In this document: in pieces, positions 26,902 through 35,897 of the stretch
How the letters are laid out: every line of letters starts with the position of its first letter
How positions within the stretch are numbered: position 1 is the stretch's first letter
DNA from: Nocardia arizonensis
Lineage (GTDB): Bacteria > Actinomycetota > Actinomycetes > Mycobacteriales > Mycobacteriaceae
NCBI RefSeq assembly: GCF_001310275.1
Contig: NZ_LGYZ01000027.1
Coordinates: 1-64,000, forward strand
Length of the DNA: 64,000 nucleotides
Reading direction: 5' to 3'
Notes under the pieces: model-generated
The model's database searches: none
Seen by the model: the letters and a program-made list of their open reading frames with translations, nothing else
Told to the model about the DNA's origin: nothing
Position numbers and translations under genes: made by a program

Positions 26902-27245
26902 CCCTCGACCTGCGCAATAACGAGAGCTACCCCAGAACGGTCGATGCTGTCGGCAGCACGTTGACTGGCGTGCCCTTGACACTTCCCGCGTATGCGGGGA
27001 TGAGCCCGTCGAGTCGGCCGGTGGGAGATGGCGCTATCACCGCCCAGGCCACGATCTCCGGGCACGCGGTGATGTCGGCAAACATGGGAACAGGCCAGGC
27101 GGGAACCTATCATCTTGCGTCTCACGGTTGACGCACACGCCTGAACTGGGTCGGCTTGGCAGAGATCGGCAGTGTTCGATGTGCATGATGACACAGGTTT
27201 CACAGCAAATTGGTGACCGGAGCGTGTCAGACGTAACGTGGATGC
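26902..27245. other. Intergenic region before TetR paralogue 3
   Basis: 344 bp without a gene. Only the promoter just before the TetR gene is recognisable. Confidence 0.5.
27210..27245 (+). promoter_or_regulatory. Probable leaderless promoter of TetR paralogue 3
   Basis: TTGGTG at 27210-27215 and TAACGT at 27234-27239 are 18 nt apart, and the ATG follows the -10 by 6 nt with no ribosome site. This is the same arrangement as at the paralogues starting at 8043 and 15947. The sequence right at the start (GATGCATGGC) is also shared with the 8043 gene. Confidence 0.5.
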
Positions 27246-27896
27246 ATGGCGCGGGCATACGACGAGCTCGATGAGCAAATTCTCGACGCGGCACTCACCC
27301 GTATTCTCCAGGTCGGGATTCGCCGGGCCAGTCTCGACGACATCGCTCGGCGCACGGGGATCAATCGCGTGACGATCTATCGCCGTTTCGCGGGCAAGGA
27401 CAATGTCGTCGACGCGGTTCTCTCGCGCGAGATCGAACGCATCCTCGGCGAGGTCACCGCGATCACCAGATCCGCGCCGGATGTCGACACTCAGATCGAG
27501 GAGACGGTCCTCTACATCCTGCGGTTGACCCGCACCCATCCGCTGGTGGTCCAGCTCATCGAGGTGGCGCCGGATGAGGCGCTGTCGTTCTACACCGTGC
27601 GCGGCGAAGAGATGGTTTCCCAAGGCATCGCCTATATCTCCGGCATATTGGAGTCGGCTCAGCAGCGCGGCGCGATCCGTCGGTACGACACCCGTCCGGT
27701 GGCGGAGTTGGTTGCCCGGCTGGCGCATTCGCTGTTGCTCACGCCGCAGGCCGGTGTCGACTTCGCCGACGCCGATGCCGCGCGCGCCTTCGTTCGGACC
27801 ACGATCGTGCCGATGATGAAATACGGTTTCCCCGCCGCCGCGGGCGGTGCGGGGGACTCCGATGTCTCGAGAGCTGACACCGCCGCCGGTGCTTGA
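27246..27896 (+). CDS. TetR family regulator, paralogue 3 of 3
   Basis: A 216-residue regulator very close to the protein at 8043: MARAYDELDEQILDAALTRI, ILQVGIRRASLDDIARRTGI, RVTIYRRFAGKDN, FYTVRG and LLLTPQAGVDF correspond almost residue for residue. It lacks the basic C-terminal tail of that protein. Nearly identical recognition helices predict overlapping DNA targets. No obvious target gene lies beside it, since the upstream operon is separated by 344 bp and the downstream gene is convergent, so it may act in trans on the 3-15 kb island. Confidence 0.87.
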   Translation: MARAYDELDEQILDAALTRILQVGIRRASLDDIARRTGINRVTIYRRFAGKDNVVDAVLSREIERILGEVTAITRSAPDVDTQIEETVLYILRLTRTHPLVVQLIEVAPDEALSFYTVRGEEMVSQGIAYISGILESAQQRGAIRRYDTRPVAELVARLAHSLLLTPQAGVDFADADAARAFVRTTIVPMMKYGFPAAAGGAGDSDVSRADTAAGA

Positions 27897-27926
27897 TCGA
27901 ACTCGTTGCGCCACCGGACCATCGGT

Positions 27927-28085
27927 GTGATCGCGTCGCCGCTCGATGTCCTGACCTGGCTCGGGGGCGATTTCCGAATCGATGTCGATGGCGAACGCCT
28001 CACCGCCACAACGGAGTCCGCATCCGGCCGCGTGACGCCGGTTGTGTCGATGCACAGCGCCGACGCGGAGCGGATCGTGGCCTGA
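27927..28085 (+). CDS. Possible small protein or C-terminal gene remnant
   Basis: A 52-codon frame from GTG, in frame with and 30 bp after the TetR stop, with G/C-rich third positions typical of real genes here and a plausible peptide (SPLDVLTWLGGDFRIDVDGE onward). There is no convincing ribosome site and no family I recognise. It could be a short coupled gene or the tail of a deleted one. Confidence 0.3.
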   Translation: MIASPLDVLTWLGGDFRIDVDGERLTATTESASGRVTPVVSMHSADAERIVA

Positions 28086-28442
28086 CCAGGACTCGCCGTG
28101 TCCGGGCACGCCTTCGGCGGGCCGCGATTAGCATCGGTGGTGCGCTCGAATCGGTACGAGCGCCGGTGTCGGCGGGAAACCCCCCACCTCTCCCGACGGC
28201 ACCCTCCTCGCCGCATATCCGGTGAGTTCCCGGCAGTTCGAGGATGCCGGTGAACCGCCGTCGAGGTGCGGCCGAATGCCCACCGGTCGACGATATGTCC
28301 CCCGTCGTCCGGTGGGCACCGGCCGTCGCAGGCCCGGTCGCCCACCTCCGTGCGGTCGGATCGACCGCACGCGAGCACGCCCGAATCCCCGGCCTGCTGG
28401 ATGTGGACCGGGGAACCGAGCGTTCACTCCCGAATGAATCGT

Positions 28443-28469
28443 CCGGGGCGACAACGTTTGTCGCCCCGG
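28443..28469. terminator. Terminator of secreted-protein gene
   Basis: A perfect 12-bp stem (CCGGGGCGACAA / TTGTCGCCCCGG) with a 3-nt loop, 7 bp past the stop of the minus-strand gene ending at 28477. Confidence 0.8.
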
Positions 28470-28476
28470 TGCCGCG

Positions 28477-28950
28477 TCAGTTGTGCTCTTCGATGGGATG
28501 CGGCGCGCAGGCCAGGATGGCCACCTTCTTGCCCTCCGCGGCCTTCTGGGCGTCGGCCTCGCTGGCGAAGACCTCCACCGAGGCGTCCTCGAACATGCAC
28601 GCGACCCGGGTCGCCGGATCACCCGGGGCCGTCTCGCTCGGAGCCGGGGCGGGCGTGGGCTCGCCCGGTGCGACAGAGGTCGGCTCGGGCACCGTGGTCT
28701 CGGTGGGCGTGGTCTCGGTCGGCGTGGCGCTCGGCGCGACGGTGGTCGGCGTTGCCGGGGTGCTGGTCGCCGAGGGGGACGTGGACGGCGTGGTGGTGGC
28801 GGGCGCCGGCTCGGTGGTCGGGGCGACGGAACTGGTGGCGGGACCGGGGGTGGGCTCGGCCGATGGCTCCGCGATCGCGGTGTGTGCCGCGAAACTCACA
28901 GCGGCCGTGGCGATTCCTGCCATGGCGAGGGTTCGGTAGAACTTCGGCAT
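28477..28950 (-). CDS. Secreted Thr/Pro-rich protein with small C-terminal domain
   Basis: A 157-residue exported protein: signal peptide to about residue 27 (TAIA before the cut), then ~85 residues of low-complexity Ser/Thr/Pro/Ala sequence, then a ~40-residue domain with two cysteines (VACMFEDASVEVFASEADAQ, then ILACAPH). The linker looks like a wall-spanning or O-glycosylated stalk. The domain resembles no family I can name. Single-gene unit with its own terminator. Confidence 0.7.
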   Translation of the reverse strand: MPKFYRTLAMAGIATAAVSFAAHTAIAEPSAEPTPGPATSSVAPTTEPAPATTTPSTSPSATSTPATPTTVAPSATPTETTPTETTVPEPTSVAPGEPTPAPAPSETAPGDPATRVACMFEDASVEVFASEADAQKAAEGKKVAILACAPHPIEEHN

Positions 28951-29356
28951 ATTCGGTTCCTATCGGTTGGTGTGAACCTGCTCAGGGCAACCGGTCGGTG
29001 CAGCCAGCATATGGCCGCCGTGTTCGGCTCCGAGACGGTCCTGTGCAACCGACAACGTGTTCGGGCACGCGAATAGGCCATCGGCACAACCTGTGTGTGT
29101 GACGATGTGCGGACGCGACGTTGTCCACTCGAGAAGCACGATCGACCGCGGGTCCGCCGTGCGGCGCGGTCACGAATATCGTGCGTGCAGTAATGATCGC
29201 GGGTTCGCGGCCCGTTGTCGAATCCTCTGCGGGAAACCATGCGGCAGTTCGGCGGTCGGGCCGCCCTCGGGGCCCGCGATGCGCACGTCGGAGGTGAGAT
29301 CGGCATCGACCGCGACTGCGGGCCCACGGGGCATGGTGTTTCGCGTGGGACGCGGA

Positions 29357-29866
29357 TCAGTGTGCGGCGGTGGCGAATCGGGTGTCGGTGTAACGGCGAA
29401 GGTTCGCCAGGAACCGCTTGAACATGAAGTTCATGATCGGGGCGGACGCGAAGGAGAACAGTTTCGCGGGTCCGCGCAGACGATTGGCCAGCGTCCAGGT
29501 GAGACGGCAGCCGTCCGGTGTCGGCTCGATCCGGTAGTCCTCCAGGAATGCCTCGAGCGCGGCGGTCGAACACGCCTCGAAACGAAATGCCATGTGCTTA
29601 CCGGGCTCCCAGGCCAGGAAGCGTTCCTCGCCGACGATGCCACCGCGCATGTCGACCGTGCGGGTGGTGCCGATGCCGTGCGGTCGCGGACTGGTCCAGG
29701 TCACGTTGGTGATCACGGTGGCCCAGCGCGGCCAGGGTTCGGCCTCGGCCAGAACGTCGAACGCCTGCTCGGGGGTGATCGCGAGATCGACGCTGTTGCT
29801 GAAGCGTCCGGGCGCGGTGTCGAGGAAATCCAATTCGACGGGCTCGCAGGGGTGCATGGTGGTCAC
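29357..29866 (-). CDS. SRPBCC (polyketide cyclase/dehydrase-like) protein
   Basis: A 169-residue single SRPBCC domain: an early VDLAITPEQAFDVLAEAEPW segment and a C-terminal helix (FMFKRFLANLRRYTDTRF) that normally caps a hydrophobic pocket. It lies 21 bp after the alcohol dehydrogenase gene on the same strand, so the two are co-transcribed. It may carry or shield the hydrophobic substrate of that enzyme. A GTG at 29866 with GAGGA upstream is preferred over the ATG three codons in. Family members include cyclases, carriers and stress proteins, so the exact job is open. Confidence 0.8.
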   Translation of the reverse strand: MTTMHPCEPVELDFLDTAPGRFSNSVDLAITPEQAFDVLAEAEPWPRWATVITNVTWTSPRPHGIGTTRTVDMRGGIVGEERFLAWEPGKHMAFRFEACSTAALEAFLEDYRIEPTPDGCRLTWTLANRLRGPAKLFSFASAPIMNFMFKRFLANLRRYTDTRFATAAH

Positions 29867-29887
29867 GGTCGGTCCTCGAATCGTGGG

Positions 29888-31015
29888 TCAGCGGTCGTCG
29901 TCGGTGAAGCGGATGACGCCGCGAATGTTCTTGCCCTCGAGCATGTCCTGGTAGCCGTCGTTGATCTGGTCCAGTCGGTACTGCCGGGTGACCATGTCAT
30001 CGAGGTTGAGTTTGCCCGCCTTGTACATCGCCAGCAGTTGCGGAATGTCGTAGTGCGGGTTGCCGCCGCCGAACAGGGTGCCCTGCAACCGTTTCTGCAA
30101 CAGCGACAGCATCGCGATATTGAGGGTGGTCTCGTTTTCCACGAGGTTGCCCATCGCGGTGACCACACAGGTGCCCGCCTTGGCGGTGATGCCGAGCCAG
30201 GTGTCGACGTCCTTGCCGCGGGCCTCGCCGACGGTGACGATGACCTTCTTGGCCATACCGCCCGCGGTGATCTCCGCGCACGCCGCGGTCGCCTCCTCGA
30301 TGGTGGCGTAGGCGTGCGTGGCGCCGAATTTCAACGCCTGCTCGCGCTTCCAGTCCACGGGGTCGACGGCGAAGATGTAGCGCGCTCCGCAGTGCACCGC
30401 GCCCTGGAGCGCGGCGGTGCCGAGTCCGCCTATGCCGATGATCGCGACATCCTCGCCCGGGCGGATGTCCGCGGCGCGGGTGGCCGAACCGTATCCGGTG
30501 GTGACACCGCAGCCGACCAGGCAGGCGACCTCGAATGGCACCGACGGGTCGATCTTGACCACCGATGCCTGATGCACCACCGCGTACGGGGCGAAGGTGC
30601 CGAGCAGGGTCATGGGGTAGACGTCGCGGCCGCGCGCGGTGACGCGGTGCGTTCCGTCGGTGACCGAGGTGCCCGCCAGCAGCAGCGCGCCCAGATCGCA
30701 CAGATTGCGCAGACCCGCCTGACACGAGGGACATTTGCCGCAGGACGGGATGAACGACAGCACGACGTGGTCGCCGACCGCGAGATCCTCCACATCCGGT
30801 CCGACCTCGATGATGACACCCGCGCCCTCGTGCCCGCCCAGCACCGGGAACCCCGCCATCGGAATGCCGCCGGTGACGAGGTGGTGGTCCGAGTGGCACA
30901 TGCCCGCCGCCTCCATCCGCACGGTGACCTCGTGGCGGCGCGGTTGGCCGATCTCGATCTCCTCGACCGTCCAAGGCTGGTTGAATTCCCAGATCAGGGC
31001 GCCCTTTGTCTTCAT
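29888..31015 (-). CDS. NDMA-dependent-type zinc alcohol dehydrogenase
   Basis: A 375-residue medium-chain zinc dehydrogenase. Catalytic zinc ligands lie in GMCHSDHHLVTGG and GGHEGAG, structural zinc is held by the CGKCPSCQ..C cluster, and the nucleotide fold carries GIGGLGTAALQGA. The wording matches the actinobacterial family using tightly bound NAD and mycofactocin as electron acceptor (NDMA-dependent in vitro). Substrate is probably a primary or secondary alcohol. No mycofactocin biosynthesis genes are in the window. A divergent TetR gene 98 bp upstream is its likely repressor. Confidence 0.87.
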   Translation of the reverse strand: MKTKGALIWEFNQPWTVEEIEIGQPRRHEVTVRMEAAGMCHSDHHLVTGGIPMAGFPVLGGHEGAGVIIEVGPDVEDLAVGDHVVLSFIPSCGKCPSCQAGLRNLCDLGALLLAGTSVTDGTHRVTARGRDVYPMTLLGTFAPYAVVHQASVVKIDPSVPFEVACLVGCGVTTGYGSATRAADIRPGEDVAIIGIGGLGTAALQGAVHCGARYIFAVDPVDWKREQALKFGATHAYATIEEATAACAEITAGGMAKKVIVTVGEARGKDVDTWLGITAKAGTCVVTAMGNLVENETTLNIAMLSLLQKRLQGTLFGGGNPHYDIPQLLAMYKAGKLNLDDMVTRQYRLDQINDGYQDMLEGKNIRGVIRFTDDDR

Positions 31016-31084
31016 CGACGACTCTGCTTCCTACGCGATCGGTGTGACGGGCCGGAGCGGATATCCGTGGCGGCCGATTGAATC

Positions 31085-31108
31085 TTACAGGTGTAAAGCC
31101 TAGTGTAA
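31085..31108. promoter_or_regulatory. TetR operator TTACAGGTGTAA with a third half-site
   Basis: Inverted repeat TTACA-GG-TGTAA at 31085-31096, plus TGTAA again at 31104-31108. It lies between the divergent alcohol dehydrogenase and TetR genes, immediately before the TetR start, and likely serves both promoters. AGTGTAAAC around the third half-site is also seen at 57284, upstream of the permease gene. Confidence 0.6.
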
Positions 31109-31113
31109 ACCTC

Positions 31114-31710
31114 ATGTCTGAGGCAGCGATGGAAGCGATGTCGAGCCGTCGGGCGATCGCCGGACGGTCGGCCGAGACGGCGGATCGGTTGCTCGACGCC
31201 GGACTCGAGGTGCTGCGCGAGCGCGGATACGATCAGCTGTCCATGCGCGAGGTGTGCCGTCGCGCCGGATTGACCCACGCCACCGCCTACGGCTATTTCT
31301 CCGCCAAGCATCATCTCGTCGCCGAGGCGTTCTGGCGCCGCATCCGGCAATGGTCGAAGGCCCCGCTGGTCGGGGCGACTCCGCGGGAACGGCTCGCCAC
31401 GGTATTCGACGAACTCGGCGCGCTGCTGGCCGCCGATCCCGAACTGAGCGTGGCCGCCTCGGCGGCGGTGCTGAGCCGCGACCCCGACGTGGCCCGGCTG
31501 CGGGCCCGCATCGGCGGCGCGATCGCCGACCGATTGCGCGTCGCGGCGGGCGAATCGTGCACCGACGCCGTCCTCGACGCGCTCAATATCGCGGTCAGCG
31601 GCGCCATGATCCAGGCGGGTATGAACTATTCGACCTACCCGGAGATGGCGCGGCGGCTGAGGTCGGTCGCGGAATTGCTGCTCGATGCGTCCGGGCGCCC
31701 GCCGGACTGA
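31114..31710 (+). CDS. TetR family regulator of the alcohol dehydrogenase locus
   Basis: A 198-residue regulator with HTH VLRERGYDQLSMREVCRRAG then LTHATAYGYFSAKHHL. It is not closely related to the three paralogues elsewhere in the window. The ATG at 31114 lies 5 bp past the operator; a GTG at 31078 would put the operator inside the gene. Divergent orientation and the shared palindrome point to repression of the NDMA-type dehydrogenase and SRPBCC genes, relieved by their substrate. Confidence 0.85.
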   Translation: MSEAAMEAMSSRRAIAGRSAETADRLLDAGLEVLRERGYDQLSMREVCRRAGLTHATAYGYFSAKHHLVAEAFWRRIRQWSKAPLVGATPRERLATVFDELGALLAADPELSVAASAAVLSRDPDVARLRARIGGAIADRLRVAAGESCTDAVLDALNIAVSGAMIQAGMNYSTYPEMARRLRSVAELLLDASGRPPD

Positions 31711-31720
31711 CCGGCGCGGA

Positions 31721-33064
31721 TCAGACGCCTGCCGCGTGGCGGGGGCGACGGGCCCGCTCCCGCAGGCGAATCCAGTCGACAGGGGGAGTCGCCGGGGGAA
31801 CACCGGGACGGTTGCGCGGCACCCGGACCCGCAGCGCGCCCGGTCGAATCGTGCACCGCACCGGGGTCTCCAGCATCAGTGATTCACCGTCCACGCCGAC
31901 CGGAATGCGATCGACGGCCGCGTCGACGACCACGTCGGCGGCGCTGCGCTGGACGAGTCGCCGCAACCGGCTCAGTCGCAACAGGTCGACGGCCTCGCGT
32001 GCGTTGGCGACCGAGACCGCCACCACCCCGAGCACCCCGCGGTCGAGCCGTTCGCGGCGGCTCGAGCCGGCCAGATCGCCGCTGCCATAGGGGTTGTTGC
32101 TCACCAGGACCGCCTGCGGACCGTCGACCACCGTCTCATCGATCCAGGCGCGCAGATGCGAAGCCGATTGTCCGGCAAGCAGATCGGGCAGCATATCGAG
32201 TACCGTCGCGGTCTTGTCGTCGCGATAGGCGGGACTGCGCACGAGCTCGGCGTATAGGCCGAAGGAGGCATTGTTGACGAAGGGACGGCCGTTGACGTTC
32301 CCGAGGTCGATCCGCAGTTCCACGCCGTCGATCAGGGCGTCGAGGCAGGTGGCCGGATCGTCGCGGTCGAGTCCGAGATCCATGGCGAAATGGTTGCGGG
32401 TGCCAGCGCTGATCACCAGGAAGGGCAGATCGTTGTCGGCGGCGACACCGGCCACCAGTGCCTGGGTTCCGTCGCCGCCCGCCACCCCGAGCAGGTCCGC
32501 CCCGCGTGCGACCGCCGCACGGGCCGCCGCCTCGACGTCGATGGCGTCCGATCCTTCCAACAGCAGCACTTCCGCGCCGAGATCGGCGGCCTTGCGGTGC
32601 AGATCGAACTTCGCCACCTTGCCGCCGCCGGAATGCGGATTCATGATCAGGAATGGTCTGCGCGGCGGCTCGACCGTGAATTCGGGCATCCCCGTGTCGG
32701 ATTCGTCTCCGCCCAGCGCGAACCGCGCACAGATCAGCGCGAGCGCGGCCACGGCACACGACACCAGAACCACCCATAGCAGATTCGCGCGGATGTAGAG
32801 GACGAAGACGAAGACCGGCGCGGCCACGGCGATCACCAGCGCCCCCGCGCGCGGCAACCCGCGCCTGGCCAGGAACCAGTACACCGCCGCCACCGTCACC
32901 ACCATGCCGACGATCCCGACCAGCAACAGTCCGGCGGTGCCGAGCAGTCCGGCGAACAGCACCGGCACCGCGACGGCGACCGCGGCGAGTACGAATACCG
33001 CCCGCGCCGACCACCGTCGGCTGCGGACGGCGGCGGCCTCGGTCGGGCGATCGGCTCGGTTCAT
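31721..33064 (-). CDS. Diacylglycerol/sphingosine-type lipid kinase with N-terminal membrane helices
   Basis: A 447-residue protein. Residues ~20-115 hold three or four hydrophobic helices. Then a DAGK-catalytic domain follows: FLIMNPHSGGGK, GVAGGDGTQALVAGV (the GGDGT nucleotide site), and SAGTRNHFAMDLGLDRDD, followed by the C-terminal beta-sandwich. It should phosphorylate a lipid alcohol with ATP at the membrane. The ATG overlaps the SulP stop by 4 nt, so the two are coupled. The added membrane region is unusual for soluble DgkB/YegS enzymes. Confidence 0.85.
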   Translation of the reverse strand: MNRADRPTEAAAVRSRRWSARAVFVLAAVAVAVPVLFAGLLGTAGLLLVGIVGMVVTVAAVYWFLARRGLPRAGALVIAVAAPVFVFVLYIRANLLWVVLVSCAVAALALICARFALGGDESDTGMPEFTVEPPRRPFLIMNPHSGGGKVAKFDLHRKAADLGAEVLLLEGSDAIDVEAAARAAVARGADLLGVAGGDGTQALVAGVAADNDLPFLVISAGTRNHFAMDLGLDRDDPATCLDALIDGVELRIDLGNVNGRPFVNNASFGLYAELVRSPAYRDDKTATVLDMLPDLLAGQSASHLRAWIDETVVDGPQAVLVSNNPYGSGDLAGSSRRERLDRGVLGVVAVSVANAREAVDLLRLSRLRRLVQRSAADVVVDAAVDRIPVGVDGESLMLETPVRCTIRPGALRVRVPRNRPGVPPATPPVDWIRLRERARRPRHAAGV

Positions 33065-34779
33065 GATGGGCTCGTTCCGGTCGAGGGCGGGGGAGTGCGC
33101 CGGTCGAAGGCGGTGACCGCGGCCTCGACGGTGGGGTAGAAGTGGGTCGCGTCGAAGCGGTCGGCGACGCCGAATCGGGTCAGGCGATCCTTGATCGGTC
33201 CCTTCATCTCGGCGAAGGCCAGGCGGATGCCCTTGCCTTCCAGATAGCGGTCGAGGTCGACGAGTTCGTCGACGGCGGTGGTGTCGAGTCCGGTGATCGG
33301 CTCGGCCGCCACGACCACCCAGTCGACCGGTGTCGGGGCGCGGGCCACCACCGCGCGCACGTAATCGTCGAAGATCCGGCCGTTGGCGAAGAACAGCGGC
33401 GCGTCGAAGCGGACCAGCACCAGACCGGGGATGCGCTGTCCTTCGGGATGTCGTTCGATGTCGTGGAAGCCGGGACGATCGGCGGTGCGCACCAATTCCG
33501 TCCGGTATGGCTGCCACGCCCGCACCACCACGGCCAGGAACGACAGGCCGATCGCCACCAGGATTCCCTCGAGCACACCGGCGAAGACGACGCCGAGGAA
33601 GGCCGCGACCGCGAGTGCGAATTCCGTCCCGCTCATATGCCACATGCGGATCATGCCGCGCACGTCGATGAGTGCGGTGGCCGCGACGATGACCACCGCC
33701 GCCAGCGCCGCGTCGGGCAGATACGCGGTCACCCCGGGCGCGAACAGGACGAACGCCAGCACCGCCAGCGCACCGACCACGCACGCGAATTGGGTTCGCG
33801 CGCCGCTCTGTTCGGCAACCGGCGTGCGGGAACCGCTGCCCGACACCGGGAAACCGCCGAACAGTCCGCCCGCGACATTGGCAACGCCGATCGCCTTCAT
33901 CTCGGTGCTGCCGTCGACATCTTCTCCGTGGCGGGCTGCGAAGGTGCGGGAGAGGACACCGGTATCGGCGAAGGCGACGAGCGCGATGCCCGCGGCGGGG
34001 CCGACCAGATATCCGATATCGTGCAGACCGACCCCGCCGAACGAGGGCAGTGGCAATCCCGGCGGCAGTGCGCCGACCATGCCGATCTCGGTGTCGAGTT
34101 CGACGGCTGCCGACAGCGCGATGGCGGCGGGCACCGCGACCAGCACGCCGGGCACGGCGGGCAGCCAGATCTTGAACGCGACGATGACCGCCAGCGCGCC
34201 GATCCCGACTCCCGTGGCCACCGAGTCGAGGCGGCCGTCGAGGATCGCCCGCACGGATTCGGCGATCTCGCCGAGCACTCCGGTCGCGGTCACGGAGAAG
34301 CCGAGCAGTTTGGGCAGCTGGCCCACCACGACGATGAGCGCGATGGCGTTCAGATAGCCGAGCCGGATCGGCTTGGACAGCAGTTCGGTGACGAAGCCGA
34401 GCCGCAGGAATCCGCCGATAAGCAGGATCAGTCCGACGAGCACCCCGAGCACCCCCGCCAGCGCCAGCGCTCGCGCCGGATCGTCGGTGGCGGCCAGCGG
34501 CAGCACCGCCGCGGCGATGAGCGGGGCCAGTGAGGAGTCCGGCCCGAGGACGAGGATGCGCGACGGTCCGACCAGCGCGTAGGCGAGCAACGGGACGATG
34601 GTGGCGTAGAGACCGGCGTAGGCGGGCAGTCCGGCCGCCTCGGCGTAGCCCATACCGGCCGGAATCAGCAGTGCGGTCAGGACGAGTCCGGCGGTGATGT
34701 CAGGACGTAGCCAATCGCGGTGGTAGGTCCGGGCCGTCGCGATCCCGGGCAACCGGCTGATGCCCGTGCTCCAGCGCAC
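33061..34779 (-). CDS. SulP family anion transporter with STAS domain, second copy
   Basis: A 572-residue transporter, about 11 transmembrane segments (LLIPAGMGYAEAAGLPAYAG, LGPDSSLAPLIAAAV, SGSGSRTPVAEQSGARTQ) followed by a STAS domain around residues 450-555. It has more of the SLC26-like sequence features than the protein at 19630 and is not a close paralogue of it. It is co-transcribed with a lipid kinase gene. Substrate is probably sulfate, bicarbonate or a carboxylate. Confidence 0.88.
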   Translation of the reverse strand: MRWSTGISRLPGIATARTYHRDWLRPDITAGLVLTALLIPAGMGYAEAAGLPAYAGLYATIVPLLAYALVGPSRILVLGPDSSLAPLIAAAVLPLAATDDPARALALAGVLGVLVGLILLIGGFLRLGFVTELLSKPIRLGYLNAIALIVVVGQLPKLLGFSVTATGVLGEIAESVRAILDGRLDSVATGVGIGALAVIVAFKIWLPAVPGVLVAVPAAIALSAAVELDTEIGMVGALPPGLPLPSFGGVGLHDIGYLVGPAAGIALVAFADTGVLSRTFAARHGEDVDGSTEMKAIGVANVAGGLFGGFPVSGSGSRTPVAEQSGARTQFACVVGALAVLAFVLFAPGVTAYLPDAALAAVVIVAATALIDVRGMIRMWHMSGTEFALAVAAFLGVVFAGVLEGILVAIGLSFLAVVVRAWQPYRTELVRTADRPGFHDIERHPEGQRIPGLVLVRFDAPLFFANGRIFDDYVRAVVARAPTPVDWVVVAAEPITGLDTTAVDELVDLDRYLEGKGIRLAFAEMKGPIKDRLTRFGVADRFDATHFYPTVEAAVTAFDRRTPPPSTGTSPS

Positions 34780-34789
34780 CGGCCGACCC

Positions 34790-34921
34790 CTAGGGCGCGA
34801 GGCGGGCCGGCCACTGCGCGCCGGTCAGCGAGATCGTCATGGGCAGGTCCTCGAGGAGGCCGAGTTCGACCGCGAGCACGGAACCCGGGATGGGTCGGAC
34901 ACGGCGCACTCCTGTCGACAT
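34790..34921 (-). CDS. Possible small protein upstream of SulP
   Basis: A 43-codon frame from an ATG at 34921 ends 10 bp before the SulP start, with coding-like third-position bias (VRPIPGSVLAVELGLLEDLP). The frame stays open upstream to 35122. No family recognised; it may be a leader peptide or the tail of a deleted gene. Confidence 0.35.
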   Translation of the reverse strand: MSTGVRRVRPIPGSVLAVELGLLEDLPMTISLTGAQWPARLAP

Positions 34922-35084
34922 CGGGCCGGACTCGCCGATTGTCGTCCGGTCGCCGCAGGGAATCATCACCTGTTCCGGGTGAAGCCACGGTCGCGGTCGT
35001 AACGCTCCGGCACGGCGATGGATCTGATGGGTCCGGGCCTGCGACGACGCGGGGCGGAGTGCGTGTCGTCGCGGACCCGGCAGG

Positions 35085-35744
35085 CTAGGGCTCAGTACGA
35101 TTCGGCGCCCGATTCGTGCCATAGGTGATGAGCAGGATCGCCCGGCCCAGCGTGCTCGCCAACCGCTCGTCCTCGATCGGCGTGTCCGCGCCGAAGACCG
35201 TGGTCATCGAGCGTTCGACCATCGCGGTGAGCACGATCGCCGTGGCGGGGATGTCGAGATCGGCTTCTACCCGTCCGCTGTCGCGTTCCGTGCTCAGCCG
35301 TTCGCAGACGACCTGCATGAATGCCCGCACACGCGAACGCCAGTAGTGCCCGACGTCGCGGTCGTAGGCCGAGACCTCGGTAAGGGCCATGAGCAGCAGC
35401 CGGTGGCGGCGGAATCCGGAGATCATCCGTTCCATCGCCTCGACGACGCTGCGTTCGGCGTCGGTATGGTCAGCGCGCCACCAGTTCTCGGCCGCGTCGA
35501 ACAGATCCTCGGTCGCCAGGTCGGCCATGCGGATGAGCAGTTGTGACTTGTCCGGGAAATGACGGTAGAAGGTCGAGCGCGCGACGTTGGCGGCGGAGGC
35601 GATGCGCTGGACGGCGAGTTCGGTATAGGGCGTTCCGTCGGCCATCAGCCCTTCCAATGCCTGGAGGACCTGTTCCTCGAACTCGTTGCGGCGCTCGTCG
35701 GAGTGATTGCGGCGGCTCACCGTGACTCGCGTCAGCGACGGCAT
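35085..35744 (-). CDS. TetR family regulator
   Basis: A 219-residue regulator: basic N-terminus, HTH around residues 35-65 (LAVQRIASAANVARSTFYRH then FPDKSQLL), then a helical ligand domain with TEVSAYDRDVGHYW. It diverges from the FAD oxidoreductase gene at 35898 with 153 bp between, so it likely controls that gene and the Tat flavoenzyme behind it. Confidence 0.87.
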   Translation of the reverse strand: MPSLTRVTVSRRNHSDERRNEFEEQVLQALEGLMADGTPYTELAVQRIASAANVARSTFYRHFPDKSQLLIRMADLATEDLFDAAENWWRADHTDAERSVVEAMERMISGFRRHRLLLMALTEVSAYDRDVGHYWRSRVRAFMQVVCERLSTERDSGRVEADLDIPATAIVLTAMVERSMTTVFGADTPIEDERLASTLGRAILLITYGTNRAPNRTEP

Positions 35745-35897
35745 CGGTGAATTTCTGTCGAGTGCATGGGTCCCATTGTGCACATCCACAATTCGACGAT
35801 CGTCCCGATTCCGCCGATACACCGGTCGCGGCGGGTGTAGCCTCCACCCATCAAGAAGTAGGACATAGCGTCCGAGACATAGTGACCGGAGTGTTCG

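Larger units (their letters stand above)
27897..28476. other. Intergenic region between convergent genes
   Basis: 580 bp. It contains one short coding-like frame (27927-28085, listed separately) and the terminator at 28443-28469. Nothing else is supported. Confidence 0.5.

Noticed and set aside
31721-33784. A longer lipid-kinase frame starting inside the SulP gene
   Set aside because: The extra N-terminal part is a frame shadow of SulP; ATG 33064 overlaps the SulP stop in the usual coupled way.
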